A stretch of 50,402 nt of DNA, from contig QCCD01000011.1 of the NCBI GenBank assembly GCA_003281405.1, positions 1-50,402 of the forward strand, written 5' to 3'. The notes beneath the pieces were generated by a model. The model was not told where the DNA came from and did no database searches. It was given only the letters and a program-made list of their open reading frames with translations. Numbering within the stretch: the first letter of the stretch is position 1; each line of letters starts with the position of its first letter. This document shows positions 42,889-50,402 of the stretch, one piece after another. The DNA comes from Prochlorococcus sp. AG-347-K16. GTDB lineage: Bacteria; Cyanobacteriota; Cyanobacteriia; PCC-6307; Cyanobiaceae. The position numbers and the translations under genes are program-made.

Positions 42889-44115
42889 CTATTGAATTAA
42901 CTCATTGATTAAATTTAAATAACTCTCACATCCACTTTCCTTTGATAAGAATTTTTCGTAATATTTTTTTCCATTTAAACCTAGTTTTTTTAAAAAATTT
43001 TTATTATTTATTGAACTAATAATACAATTTGAGATTTTTAAAAATTCATTGTTTTTAAAACAAAAGCCACAATTGGCTTTTTTTATATGCATACTAATCT
43101 CTGATTCAGGACCAATATATAGAACAGGAACCCCTCTAGCTAGATATCCACTAAATTTACTTGGGACCACAAGACCTTTAAAGTCTGACCTAAGAGTTAA
43201 AACTGCTAAAGAGGTCAGCTGCATGGATTGATTTATTAAGTTTTCGGGTAATAGATTATGAAATTTAATTTTTCCTGAAAGTTTTTTGCTTAATACATAA
43301 TTTCTTGCAATTTCAATATTAGAACCTTGAGATATAAAAAGTAATTTAAAATTATATTTTTTTGAATTTGTTATCTCTACGGCCTTTATTATTGTCTCCC
43401 AATCATGAGCAAATCCTAAAGTTCCAGAATAAACTATGGTAAATGTATTCGACACATTAAATTTCGATACTAATGGATTATGTGAATTTCCCAAATTCTC
43501 TATATTTCCTGTAGCCCAATTGGGTATAATTTTTATTTTTTCTTTTCTAACTCCCTTAGCTCTTATTTTCTCAGACATATATGGGCCAAGTGATACAACC
43601 CTTTGCGCTTTTTGATATGAATGATTAAAAATAATATTTAGGAATTTCTCAAAAAAAGGGTTTAATTTATTTCTAAAGTGTGATTTCAATACCTCTGGAT
43701 ATAAATCCATCGCAATAATAATATATGGTGTTTTTCGTAACAATGATGCCAAATATATAGTTGGAATTATAAATGGTGGATTAGTTTGACATACAAAAAG
43801 AGAGGGATCTTTTGATTTGATAAAGAATAATAATGCCTTTGTGCAAAAATATAAATCATTTATTGTTTTTGTTAAAAAATTATTTTTTTCTTGAAAGATT
43901 ACTCCAACTCTTTTAATTTTCACACCAATTTTTTCTGGGTTTATTATATTTTGATTACTTTCTGGTTTTACGTAGTTTGATGAGGAACAAATTACGTTTA
44001 CTAATAAATTGTTTTTTTGTAGATTACAAACTATATCTGTACTTATTCTTGCTCCTGACCAACCCTCTGGATAAAAGAAGAGTTCTGAAAAATATAATTT
44101 TCTTAATGATTTCAT
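42889..44115 (-). CDS. GT4 glycosyltransferase, WbuB-like
   Basis: 408 residues. The N-terminus has the long-loop opening YFSELFFYPEGWSGARISTDI of WbuB-type enzymes, PYIIIAMDLYPEVLKS near 137 is the acceptor-side DLYPE motif, and TIVYSGTLGFAHDWET near 225 starts the donor domain. The C-terminal part has KFSGYLARGVPVLYIGPES near 322. WbuB-like enzymes add the second sugar (often L-FucNAc or QuiNAc) to the lipid-linked HexNAc made by WecA/WbpL. Located between the Wzy-like gene and the wecA-like gene with minimal gaps (12 and 2 bp). Confidence 0.9.
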   Translation of the reverse strand: MKSLRKLYFSELFFYPEGWSGARISTDIVCNLQKNNLLVNVICSSSNYVKPESNQNIINPEKIGVKIKRVGVIFQEKNNFLTKTINDLYFCTKALLFFIKSKDPSLFVCQTNPPFIIPTIYLASLLRKTPYIIIAMDLYPEVLKSHFRNKLNPFFEKFLNIIFNHSYQKAQRVVSLGPYMSEKIRAKGVRKEKIKIIPNWATGNIENLGNSHNPLVSKFNVSNTFTIVYSGTLGFAHDWETIIKAVEITNSKKYNFKLLFISQGSNIEIARNYVLSKKLSGKIKFHNLLPENLINQSMQLTSLAVLTLRSDFKGLVVPSKFSGYLARGVPVLYIGPESEISMHIKKANCGFCFKNNEFLKISNCIISSINNKNFLKKLGLNGKKYYEKFLSKESGCESYLNLINELIQ

Positions 44116-44127
44116 TTTTTCTTGAAT

Positions 44128-45360
44128 TTATTTATATAAATTCCACCTAAGCCTCAGCAAAAATATTGCTAAGAAAATTCCAAAAAACCATGGCATATTA
44201 AAAGTCACTCCATACGGAAGTATTAAATAAGAATAGAAGAAAAGAGCTATTGGCTCGTTAAGAGATTGTCTTTTAGATAAAACTCTTAATGCAAAGAACA
44301 AACCAATATTAGTAAAATTAAATACCGCTGGAAAATATCCCCAAATACCAATTAAGTAATCTCTTATATAAGGACCAAATGGAGCGGTATGTCCTAGTTC
44401 TGATAATCCTGGAAAAAAATGTTCATTTATTAATACATTTCCATATGCAAAAGGTTTATTTGGGAAAATTGATCTTGGAATATAATTCCATAATGATGTT
44501 ATATGAATTTTCCCTATAATTTCACTTAATTCTTCTCTAGAGTTTATAGCTCTATTTGCATTATTTATAGATGAAAAATAACTCGTAAATTTTAAAATTT
44601 CTTTTGAACCAATTATTGAAAAAGAATATCCATAAAGCCTTAGAAATATTACTATAAATGAAATTAATATAATTATGTAGATTATTTTTCTGTATTTCTT
44701 TATCAGACTATATATTCTACTTTTTACAAAAGATTGTTTGAAATCTCTTGATAACAACAAAGCAGTAGTTGATGCTAAGAGAAGACCTTTTGATCCATAA
44801 GTATATATTATAAAAAAATGAAATATTGTTTCAAAAATCTTTAAATTTTTACTGGCAATTTTTACACAAAGAAAAAGACTTGAAGAAAGCATTCCAAAAA
44901 CCCAGAGATATCCAGCCCCAACTCGAAGTTCAATATAAGCTCTTCTTGGATCAATAATTGATAATCCTTGGGTGTAAAAAACCCATATCAGAAAAAAAGA
45001 ATAACAAAAAAATGCACAATATTTCAGCGCTTTTTTATTATTTAGTACTAATTCTGTTTTATTTTTTTCGTATTTTTTATGAAGTTTAAAAATTCTAATA
45101 AAGAATAAATTTAAAAAAATATATATAACTTGTAAAGAAACTAGAAAAAAAATATATTTTTTAAAGTCCGCTGAAAGCGAATCATTCTGAGTAAAAATAA
45201 ATACAAAGATTGGAAACATTGTACCTAACAAAGAGTTCAAAGCATAATCAATTTGAAAAATTAATAATGGGAATCTAAGTTTATTGCCTAAATTTTTTAA
45301 AATATAAAATATATAAGCTATGTTGATTACTATCATAAAAAAAACTGCAGAAATTAACAT
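44128..45360 (-). CDS. Wzy-like O-antigen polymerase / polytopic membrane protein
   Basis: 410 residues, very hydrophobic, with roughly ten to twelve predicted helices. The only polar extended part is the loop at about 250-330 that includes SIFPNKPFAYG and HTAPFGPYIRD, in the place where Wzy polymerases have their large periplasmic loop. Wzy proteins share little sequence, so the call rests on topology and on its place between the flippase and the glycosyltransferases. The start is ATG at 45360, 8 bp after the ABC gene. It could instead be an oligosaccharide-repeat-unit ligase. Confidence 0.72.
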   Translation of the reverse strand: MLISAVFFMIVINIAYIFYILKNLGNKLRFPLLIFQIDYALNSLLGTMFPIFVFIFTQNDSLSADFKKYIFFLVSLQVIYIFLNLFFIRIFKLHKKYEKNKTELVLNNKKALKYCAFFCYSFFLIWVFYTQGLSIIDPRRAYIELRVGAGYLWVFGMLSSSLFLCVKIASKNLKIFETIFHFFIIYTYGSKGLLLASTTALLLSRDFKQSFVKSRIYSLIKKYRKIIYIIILISFIVIFLRLYGYSFSIIGSKEILKFTSYFSSINNANRAINSREELSEIIGKIHITSLWNYIPRSIFPNKPFAYGNVLINEHFFPGLSELGHTAPFGPYIRDYLIGIWGYFPAVFNFTNIGLFFALRVLSKRQSLNEPIALFFYSYLILPYGVTFNMPWFFGIFLAIFLLRLRWNLYK

Positions 45361-45368
45361 TTTAAAAT

Positions 45369-47108
45369 CTAAAGTTTTTGAACTTCAATTTTTGCATCTA
45401 CCCAATCTAATTTAGGGTATTTATGCATAGTTATTATCAATGTTCTGCCCATTAATATTTCAGGTAAACCATCTAAAAAAGTTTTTGACGTTCTCTCATC
45501 AAGTGAACTAGTTGGTTCATCTAAAAAAATTATAGGTTTATTTGAATATAAAGCTCTTGCTACGGCAATTCTTTGAGATTCACCTCCGGATAATATATTT
45601 GACTCTGGGTTATAGTTATCTTTGGGATTTGTATCTTTCACAAGAGAATTCAAATTTAAAATAGTCAAAATTTTATTAAGTTTTCGTTTATTAATTTTTT
45701 TATCATAGAGAGTTATGTTCTCTATCAGACTTCCTTCAAAAATAAAAGGTGATTGTGTAGCATAAGAAACTTGATCTAAATAATTTAAATTTGAATTAAT
45801 ATTCATATCTATATGAATGTTTTGTTCGCCCCTATTAAAACCAGCAATAAAATCTAAAAGAGTACTCTTGCCGCTTCCTGAGCTGCCAGTTAATAATATT
45901 TTAGATCCAAAGGGTATTTTTAAATTTAGTTTGTTTTCTGATTCTCTTGAAATAGGATTAATTTTGTAGGGAAAGCATTTATGCTTTATTGGATAATCAT
46001 TTAATATTATGAAGTCTTTAATTAATTTTTTAGTGTTTTGATTATAAGAATGAGGTTCTATTTTTTTGTATTTATCATTTAATGATAAATTGGATTTCAC
46101 CTTTTTTATAAGTTGAGAAGAATATGTCATTATGGTTATAGAGCCATAAAGCTGTTGGCAATAAGGAAGTAATCTTAGGGAGGAAAAAAGAGTTAAACCA
46201 AAAAGAGGGACTAATTTAGGATCATTATTTAATAGTAAAATCGGTAAAAGTAATGCGATTATTAATCCTTCTACAATAATTTTTGGAATATAAGTGAAAG
46301 TTACTATAAATGACCTGCTTTTAGCCATTTCAGTAAATCTTGAAGTAAAAATTTCGGAAAACTTTTGATCTAAAGAATATAAAAATATATCTCTCCATCC
46401 CTTTGACATTTCTTTCAAAACTTTTCCTGTCTTCACAGAAAATTGATCATATGATTTCCCCTTCAAATGAACGTATGGTTGTATTATATTTAACAAAATA
46501 AAGTATATCCCAGCCATTAATGTGATTGAATAAATTATTATTCCTGGAGCTATTATTATTAAAAAAATTAGTGAAGGTATTAGGATTATCAGGCAACTAA
46601 TAATAAGGTGAGCTGGCATAAAAACTTGAGAAGGTAATAATAAAATTTGATCTCTAAGTTGATTAAGGATTTCAGAAGAAAGGAAATTCGATTGATTTTT
46701 TTTGCCTCTTTTAAATCTATTTGTTGTAAGGCTAAATGCTACTTTTGTTGAGGCTCTGTGGGTGAAATTTGATAAATAGTGATATGAAAAAATTCTTAAA
46801 AATGTATTAATTATTAAAGAAAAGATTAAGAAAAATATAAGGAGTCTTAAATTAATCCCACTTAGGTTGATTTTTAAAAATATATTGTCTATCTCAAGGG
46901 CACTTTCATTAAGGAACAAATATAGGAGAGGGTAAACAATAGCAAGATTAAGGATTTCAAAAAATGATGCAAAGCATCTAAGTAGGATACAAATTGTGGA
47001 TTGTAGCTTTGAAAATTTCCACAAATAATGAATAGCGAATAAGAAGACCTTTATTACATCTTTTTTTTTGGTTCTCGATCTAGCTTCTATTTTACTATTA
47101 TTAATCAT
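45369..47108 (-). CDS. ABC flippase for lipid-linked oligosaccharide (PglK/MsbA-like half transporter)
   Basis: 579 residues. A six-helix membrane domain spans about 25-330, then the ATPase: Walker A ILLTGSSGSGKSTLLD near 402, Q-loop YATQSPFIF near 450, signature ILSGGESQRIAVARAL near 510, Walker B PIIFLDEPTSSLD near 530 and H-loop ITMHK near 560. The substitution of THR by MHK at the H-loop keeps the His. Such half transporters (PglK, WlaB) flip undecaprenyl-linked glycans and can replace Wzx. No Wzx is in the window, and the Wzy-like, GT4 and WecA-like genes follow directly, so this is the likely flippase. Confidence 0.9.
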   Translation of the reverse strand: MINNSKIEARSRTKKKDVIKVFLFAIHYLWKFSKLQSTICILLRCFASFFEILNLAIVYPLLYLFLNESALEIDNIFLKINLSGINLRLLIFFLIFSLIINTFLRIFSYHYLSNFTHRASTKVAFSLTTNRFKRGKKNQSNFLSSEILNQLRDQILLLPSQVFMPAHLIISCLIILIPSLIFLIIIAPGIIIYSITLMAGIYFILLNIIQPYVHLKGKSYDQFSVKTGKVLKEMSKGWRDIFLYSLDQKFSEIFTSRFTEMAKSRSFIVTFTYIPKIIVEGLIIALLLPILLLNNDPKLVPLFGLTLFSSLRLLPYCQQLYGSITIMTYSSQLIKKVKSNLSLNDKYKKIEPHSYNQNTKKLIKDFIILNDYPIKHKCFPYKINPISRESENKLNLKIPFGSKILLTGSSGSGKSTLLDFIAGFNRGEQNIHIDMNINSNLNYLDQVSYATQSPFIFEGSLIENITLYDKKINKRKLNKILTILNLNSLVKDTNPKDNYNPESNILSGGESQRIAVARALYSNKPIIFLDEPTSSLDERTSKTFLDGLPEILMGRTLIITMHKYPKLDWVDAKIEVQKL

Positions 47109-47277
47109 TAATTTAATTTATTTAATTAAGACTTACTTTTTTCATTTTGCCTATTAATTTATTTTACATCTAAACGTAAAAAAGTTTTTTTATCCATCCA
47201 GTATTATTTAAAAGTAAAACGAAATTATTTTAAAAAATGGATAATAAATAATCATATAGTTAAAATCCCTAGATATT

Positions 47278-48147
47278 TTATTTATTAGGGGCGAATTTAT
47301 GGAACATTCTATTATGGCTCTCTGATTCCAAGATGCCCTGCTTACGTTCAGTTAGTGCTTCTCTAGCAGCATTTAAGTCTCTTATAAGTTTAGTTAATCC
47401 ACCAGGTTCCAATGATGCTGCATGATCAGTTCCTTTCCATGTTCTATCTAAAGTGAAATGTCTCTCAAAAAATGTAGCTCCCAAAGTATATGCACATAAG
47501 TCAACTGCGATACCGTTGTGATGCCCAGAGAATCCAATACCATGCGCTTTATCTCCAAACCTATTTTTTAAGTAAGTTATATGCTCAATATGAAGATCAC
47601 TAAAAGGGCAAGGATAATTTGAAGTACAAAGATAAAGTACTGTATCTTTTAATCTGTCAGTGGCAATTAAAATATTTTCTAATTGATCAAGTTCTTCATC
47701 AGTTATCATTCCCAACGAAATATGAATAAGACCTTTGTGATGATTGCAAATAAACTTGATTAACTCAGGATGGTTGTTATGAAATGAAGCTATTTTTATA
47801 TTCTTCATTCCTAGAGAAATTATAAATTCTGCAGAAGTAATATCAAAAGGGGTGCAACAATAATGTATTCCAATATTATCGCAATGTGATTTTAGTTTTT
47901 TATGATCCTCATTAGTAAGTTCTAGTTTCTCTCTATGTTCTCCATAAGTTCTTCCATAGCTATTATGAGGGTTTGGATGTTCCCCTGCATAAATTTCAGG
48001 CCTTAAAGATTCTTTTACGTTTCTCTTTTGAAATTTAGCAACGTCAGCTCCAGCTTTTTTAGCTGCATCAATATGTTGTATTGCAGTTTCCAGAGACCCT
48101 TTGTGGTTACATCCAATTTCCGCAATTACGTGAGCTTTTGCTCTCAT
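47278..48147 (-). CDS. neuB: N-acylneuraminate synthase-like protein without SAF domain
   Basis: 289 residues. It is the NeuB barrel alone: VIAEIGCNHKGSLETA at about 7-22, VAKFQKRNVKESL (about 36), CTPFDITSAEF (about 97), KIASFHNN (about 118), IGFSGHHNGIAVD (about 203) and ERHFTLDRTWKGTDHAASLEP (about 228-248). The C-terminal SAF/antifreeze domain, present in the fusion NeuB at 24899, is missing; some KDN-9-P and 9-phosphate type synthases are also short. With the HAD-fused NeuA (38383) it would form a second nonulosonate route through a 9-phosphate. It stands alone with 169 bp to the flippase gene and 116 bp to fcl. Confidence 0.93.
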   Translation of the reverse strand: MRAKAHVIAEIGCNHKGSLETAIQHIDAAKKAGADVAKFQKRNVKESLRPEIYAGEHPNPHNSYGRTYGEHREKLELTNEDHKKLKSHCDNIGIHYCCTPFDITSAEFIISLGMKNIKIASFHNNHPELIKFICNHHKGLIHISLGMITDEELDQLENILIATDRLKDTVLYLCTSNYPCPFSDLHIEHITYLKNRFGDKAHGIGFSGHHNGIAVDLCAYTLGATFFERHFTLDRTWKGTDHAASLEPGGLTKLIRDLNAAREALTERKQGILESESHNRMFHKFAPNK

Positions 48148-48263
48148 AAAATAAGGTTTATTTTAATGTTTATCTTACTAATAAAATTTTAAATTAACCA
48201 GAATTTGAAAATTTGTGCCTTTTTGTTAAAGAATTATTAGGGATTGAAATTATTTTAAGTTTT

Positions 48264-49268
48264 TTAAATGTTATTTAATTCTTTTCCTAATGTTGAAAAT
48301 ACTTTTTTGATTCCTTCTGAGAGTGATATTGATGGATTCCAGCCTAAATCAACTATTTTTCTAATATTAAGTTGTTTTTTAGGCGTGCCGTCCGGTTTAT
48401 TTTTGTCCCAATTTATTTTCCCTTTAAAACCTGACACTAATGCAATTTCTTTTGCTAGTTCAGCTATGGAAAGATCTATTCCTGTACCTACATTGAGGTA
48501 ATTGAGAATATCACCATTTTTTTTCTTTGGAGCTTTTGCGGACTCAGGATTCCATTTTTCTAAAGCAAAAACTACAGCCCTTCCTAAATCTTCAGAATGC
48601 ATAAATTCTCGAAATGGTTTACCTGATCCCCAACAAATAACTTCATTTTCAGAACTCTGTACAGCTTCATAAAATCTCCTTAGAAGAGCTGCCATGACAT
48701 GACTTTCATTTTTTTTATAGTTATCACCAGGACCGTAAAGATTTGTTGGCATTAGTGAAATAGCATCAAATCCATATTGTTTTCTTAAAGATTCGCATAA
48801 CTTTATGCCCGCAATTTTTGCTATTGCATAAGCATCATTTGTAGGCTCAAGTTCTCCAGTCAGTAGGGATTCCTCATCAATCGGTTGAGAAGCAAATTTA
48901 GGATAAATACAACTACTGCCCAAAAATAGTAATCTTTTAGATTTATTTTCCAAGGCAGATTCAATAATGTTATTTTGGATTTTCAGATTTTGAAGTATAA
49001 ATTCAGCAGGTTTTTTATTATTAGCTTCGATTCCTCCAACTTTTGCAGCTGCAATAATTACAATGGTAGGCTTGTTGGTTTCAAACCAAAATTTTGTGGC
49101 TGAATAGTCAAGAAAATCAAGTTCTTTTCTTGATGGAGTATACAATTTACCGTTATTTTTTATTGATCCATATCCCGCCTTCTTTAGCTCAATGGTTATT
49201 GCTTTCCCAGCCATGCCGTTTGCACCTGCAATAAGAATCCTTTCGTTAAGGTCAATAAGATTTTGCAT
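48264..49268 (-). CDS. fcl: GDP-L-fucose synthase
   Basis: 334 residues. NAD(P) motif ILIAGANGMAGKAI at about 11-24, FLGSSCIYPKFASQPI near 110, the catalytic Y-x3-K in DAYAIAKIAG near 147, SLMPTNLYGPGDNY near 170 and the His and Arg of FREFMHSEDLGRA near 216. These are the marks of GMER/FX enzymes, which epimerise and reduce GDP-4-keto-6-deoxymannose to GDP-L-fucose. It follows gmd by 14 bp on the same strand, so both steps are made together. Confidence 0.97.
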   Translation of the reverse strand: MQNLIDLNERILIAGANGMAGKAITIELKKAGYGSIKNNGKLYTPSRKELDFLDYSATKFWFETNKPTIVIIAAAKVGGIEANNKKPAEFILQNLKIQNNIIESALENKSKRLLFLGSSCIYPKFASQPIDEESLLTGELEPTNDAYAIAKIAGIKLCESLRKQYGFDAISLMPTNLYGPGDNYKKNESHVMAALLRRFYEAVQSSENEVICWGSGKPFREFMHSEDLGRAVVFALEKWNPESAKAPKKKNGDILNYLNVGTGIDLSIAELAKEIALVSGFKGKINWDKNKPDGTPKKQLNIRKIVDLGWNPSISLSEGIKKVFSTLGKELNNI

Positions 49269-49282
49269 TTTAATAAAATTTT

Positions 49283-50401
49283 TTATTCTGAAATAGAATT
49301 TATATTGAAACCTTCCTTTTTCAATATAGATTCTTTATGAGCCAATTTCTTATCTTCATATATCATTTCTTCAACAAGTTCTTCAAAAGAAATTTTTGGT
49401 TTCCAATTTAATTTTTTAAATGCTTTTGTAGGATCACCTAAAAGTTGCTCAACTTCAGTTGGTCTAAAATATCTTGAATCAATCCTAACGACAATTTGAT
49501 TATTATCAGCTCTTCTTCCAACTTCGTTTAATCCGCTTCCTTCCCAAATGATATATTTATCGCTATTTTTTTTATTCCACCCTAGTGCTTTGGCACTAAG
49601 TTCAATAAAATATCTAACTTTTTCCATCCTTCCAGTGGCAATTACATAATCTTCAGGAACTTCTTGCTGCAACATAAGCCATTGCATAACAACATATTCC
49701 TTGGCGTGGCCCCAATCTCTTTGCGCGTCTAAATTTCCCATATAGATACATTTATCTAATCCTGCATCGATTCTTGCTAGACCTCTGGTTATTTTTCTAG
49801 TAACAAATGTTTCTCCTCTTCTAGGGCTTTCGTGATTAAAAAGAATTCCATTACAAGCGAATATCCCATATGCTTCTCTGTAATTTACTGTTATCCAATA
49901 TGCATAAAGTTTAGCTACGGCATATGGACTCCTTGGGTAAAAAGGTGTGTTTTCATTTTGTGGCGTTTCTTGTACTTTTCCATAAAGTTCACTGGTACTT
50001 GCTTGATATATTTTTGTTTTTTTTGATAATCCTAAATTTTTTACAGCTTCTAATATTCTTAAAGTACCAATTGCATCACTATTCGCTGTATATTCTGGAG
50101 TCTCAAAACTTACTGCCACATGACTTTGAGCCCCAAGATTGTATATTTCATCTGGCTCAATGCTTTGAATTAAATTAATTAAATTTGAACTATCAGTTAA
50201 ATCTCCAAAATGTAGTATGAATTTTGGGTCTTTTACATGTGGATCTTGATAAAGATGATCTATTCTGCCAGTATTAAAACTACTGGATCTTCTCTTAATG
50301 CCATGAACCTCGTACCCTTTTTCAAGCAGAAATTCAGCTAAATAACTACCGTCCTGTCCAGTAATACCAGTAATTAAGGCTTTTTTATATTTTAAAGTCA
50401 T
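49283..50401 (-). CDS. gmd: GDP-mannose 4,6-dehydratase
   Basis: 372 residues. [22 protein letters not shown] at about 7-28 is almost invariant in GMD, followed by [36 protein letters not shown] near 90, the catalytic [14 protein letters not shown] near 128 and [12 protein letters not shown] near 152. It converts GDP-mannose to GDP-4-keto-6-deoxymannose, used next by fcl. The ATG is at 50399-50401, one base from the window end, so its promoter is not visible. A gene further upstream in the same operon is possible. Confidence 0.97.
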   Translation of the reverse strand: MTLKYKKALITGITGQDGSYLAEFLLEKGYEVHGIKRRSSSFNTGRIDHLYQDPHVKDPKFILHFGDLTDSSNLINLIQSIEPDEIYNLGAQSHVAVSFETPEYTANSDAIGTLRILEAVKNLGLSKKTKIYQASTSELYGKVQETPQNENTPFYPRSPYAVAKLYAYWITVNYREAYGIFACNGILFNHESPRRGETFVTRKITRGLARIDAGLDKCIYMGNLDAQRDWGHAKEYVVMQWLMLQQEVPEDYVIATGRMEKVRYFIELSAKALGWNKKNSDKYIIWEGSGLNEVGRRADNNQIVVRIDSRYFRPTEVEQLLGDPTKAFKKLNWKPKISFEELVEEMIYEDKKLAHKESILKKEGFNINSISE

Positions 50402-50402
50402 C

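Overview
The window is very A+T-rich, densely packed and carries a tRNA-Ala(GGC). The content (type I secretion of a giant RTX protein next to a large surface-polysaccharide island, cyanobacterial-type small families) points to a marine picocyanobacterium, most likely Prochlorococcus. That assignment comes from gene style and composition, not from a marker gene. Nearly everything here builds, exports or decorates the cell surface.

Region 1 (1-14611) is a secretion locus. One open frame on the minus strand runs from 8555 off the left edge (at least 2851 codons). It encodes a giant RTX-type calcium-binding protein with Ig-like, SWM-like, possible propeller and tryptophan-rich modules. It holds two very recent in-frame duplications (818 bp, apparently identical; 595 bp, one mismatch seen), a 36-bp minisatellite, and an 82-bp repeat that meets the window edge. 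A small predicted outer-membrane protein is divergent from it. Facing that, a compact operon encodes a DUF6447-like protein, a parvulin-like protein, an HlyB-type ABC exporter with a cNMP-binding-like N-terminus, and an HlyD adaptor: a dedicated type I secretion system without its TolC.

Region 2 (14612-19598) starts with tRNA-Ala(GGC). It then holds a PhyH-type oxygenase, an SGNH hydrolase/acyltransferase with a 53-aa DUF5989 gene and a truncated sxtJ, and a GT-B-like polysaccharide protein.

Region 3 (19599-29206) pairs rfbA-rfbB with an opposing, tightly overlapping five-gene nonulosonate (sialic-acid-like) cassette: an FAD oxidoreductase-NeuB fusion, an NAD dehydrogenase, a CMP-sugar synthetase, an aldo/keto reductase and an SDR. 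An unrecognised 535-aa protein lies upstream of it. This cassette is the best candidate for an undescribed pathway.

Region 4 (29207-37059) holds two glycosyltransferase-type genes and a complete ADP-heptose route (gmhA, hldE, gmhB, hldD) with a GT9 heptosyltransferase-like gene.

Region 5 (37359-50402) is the O-antigen assembly core. It has a WbpM/CapD-type dehydratase, an NDP-sugar epimerase/reductase, a WecA-type initiating transferase, a WbuB-like glycosyltransferase, a Wzy-like membrane protein and an ABC flippase. It also has a second nonulosonate set (NeuA-HAD fusion and a short NeuB) and gmd-fcl for GDP-L-fucose. The predicted glycan could therefore draw on 6-deoxy-N-acetylhexosamine, heptose, fucose, a dTDP-6-deoxysugar and two distinct nonulosonic acids.
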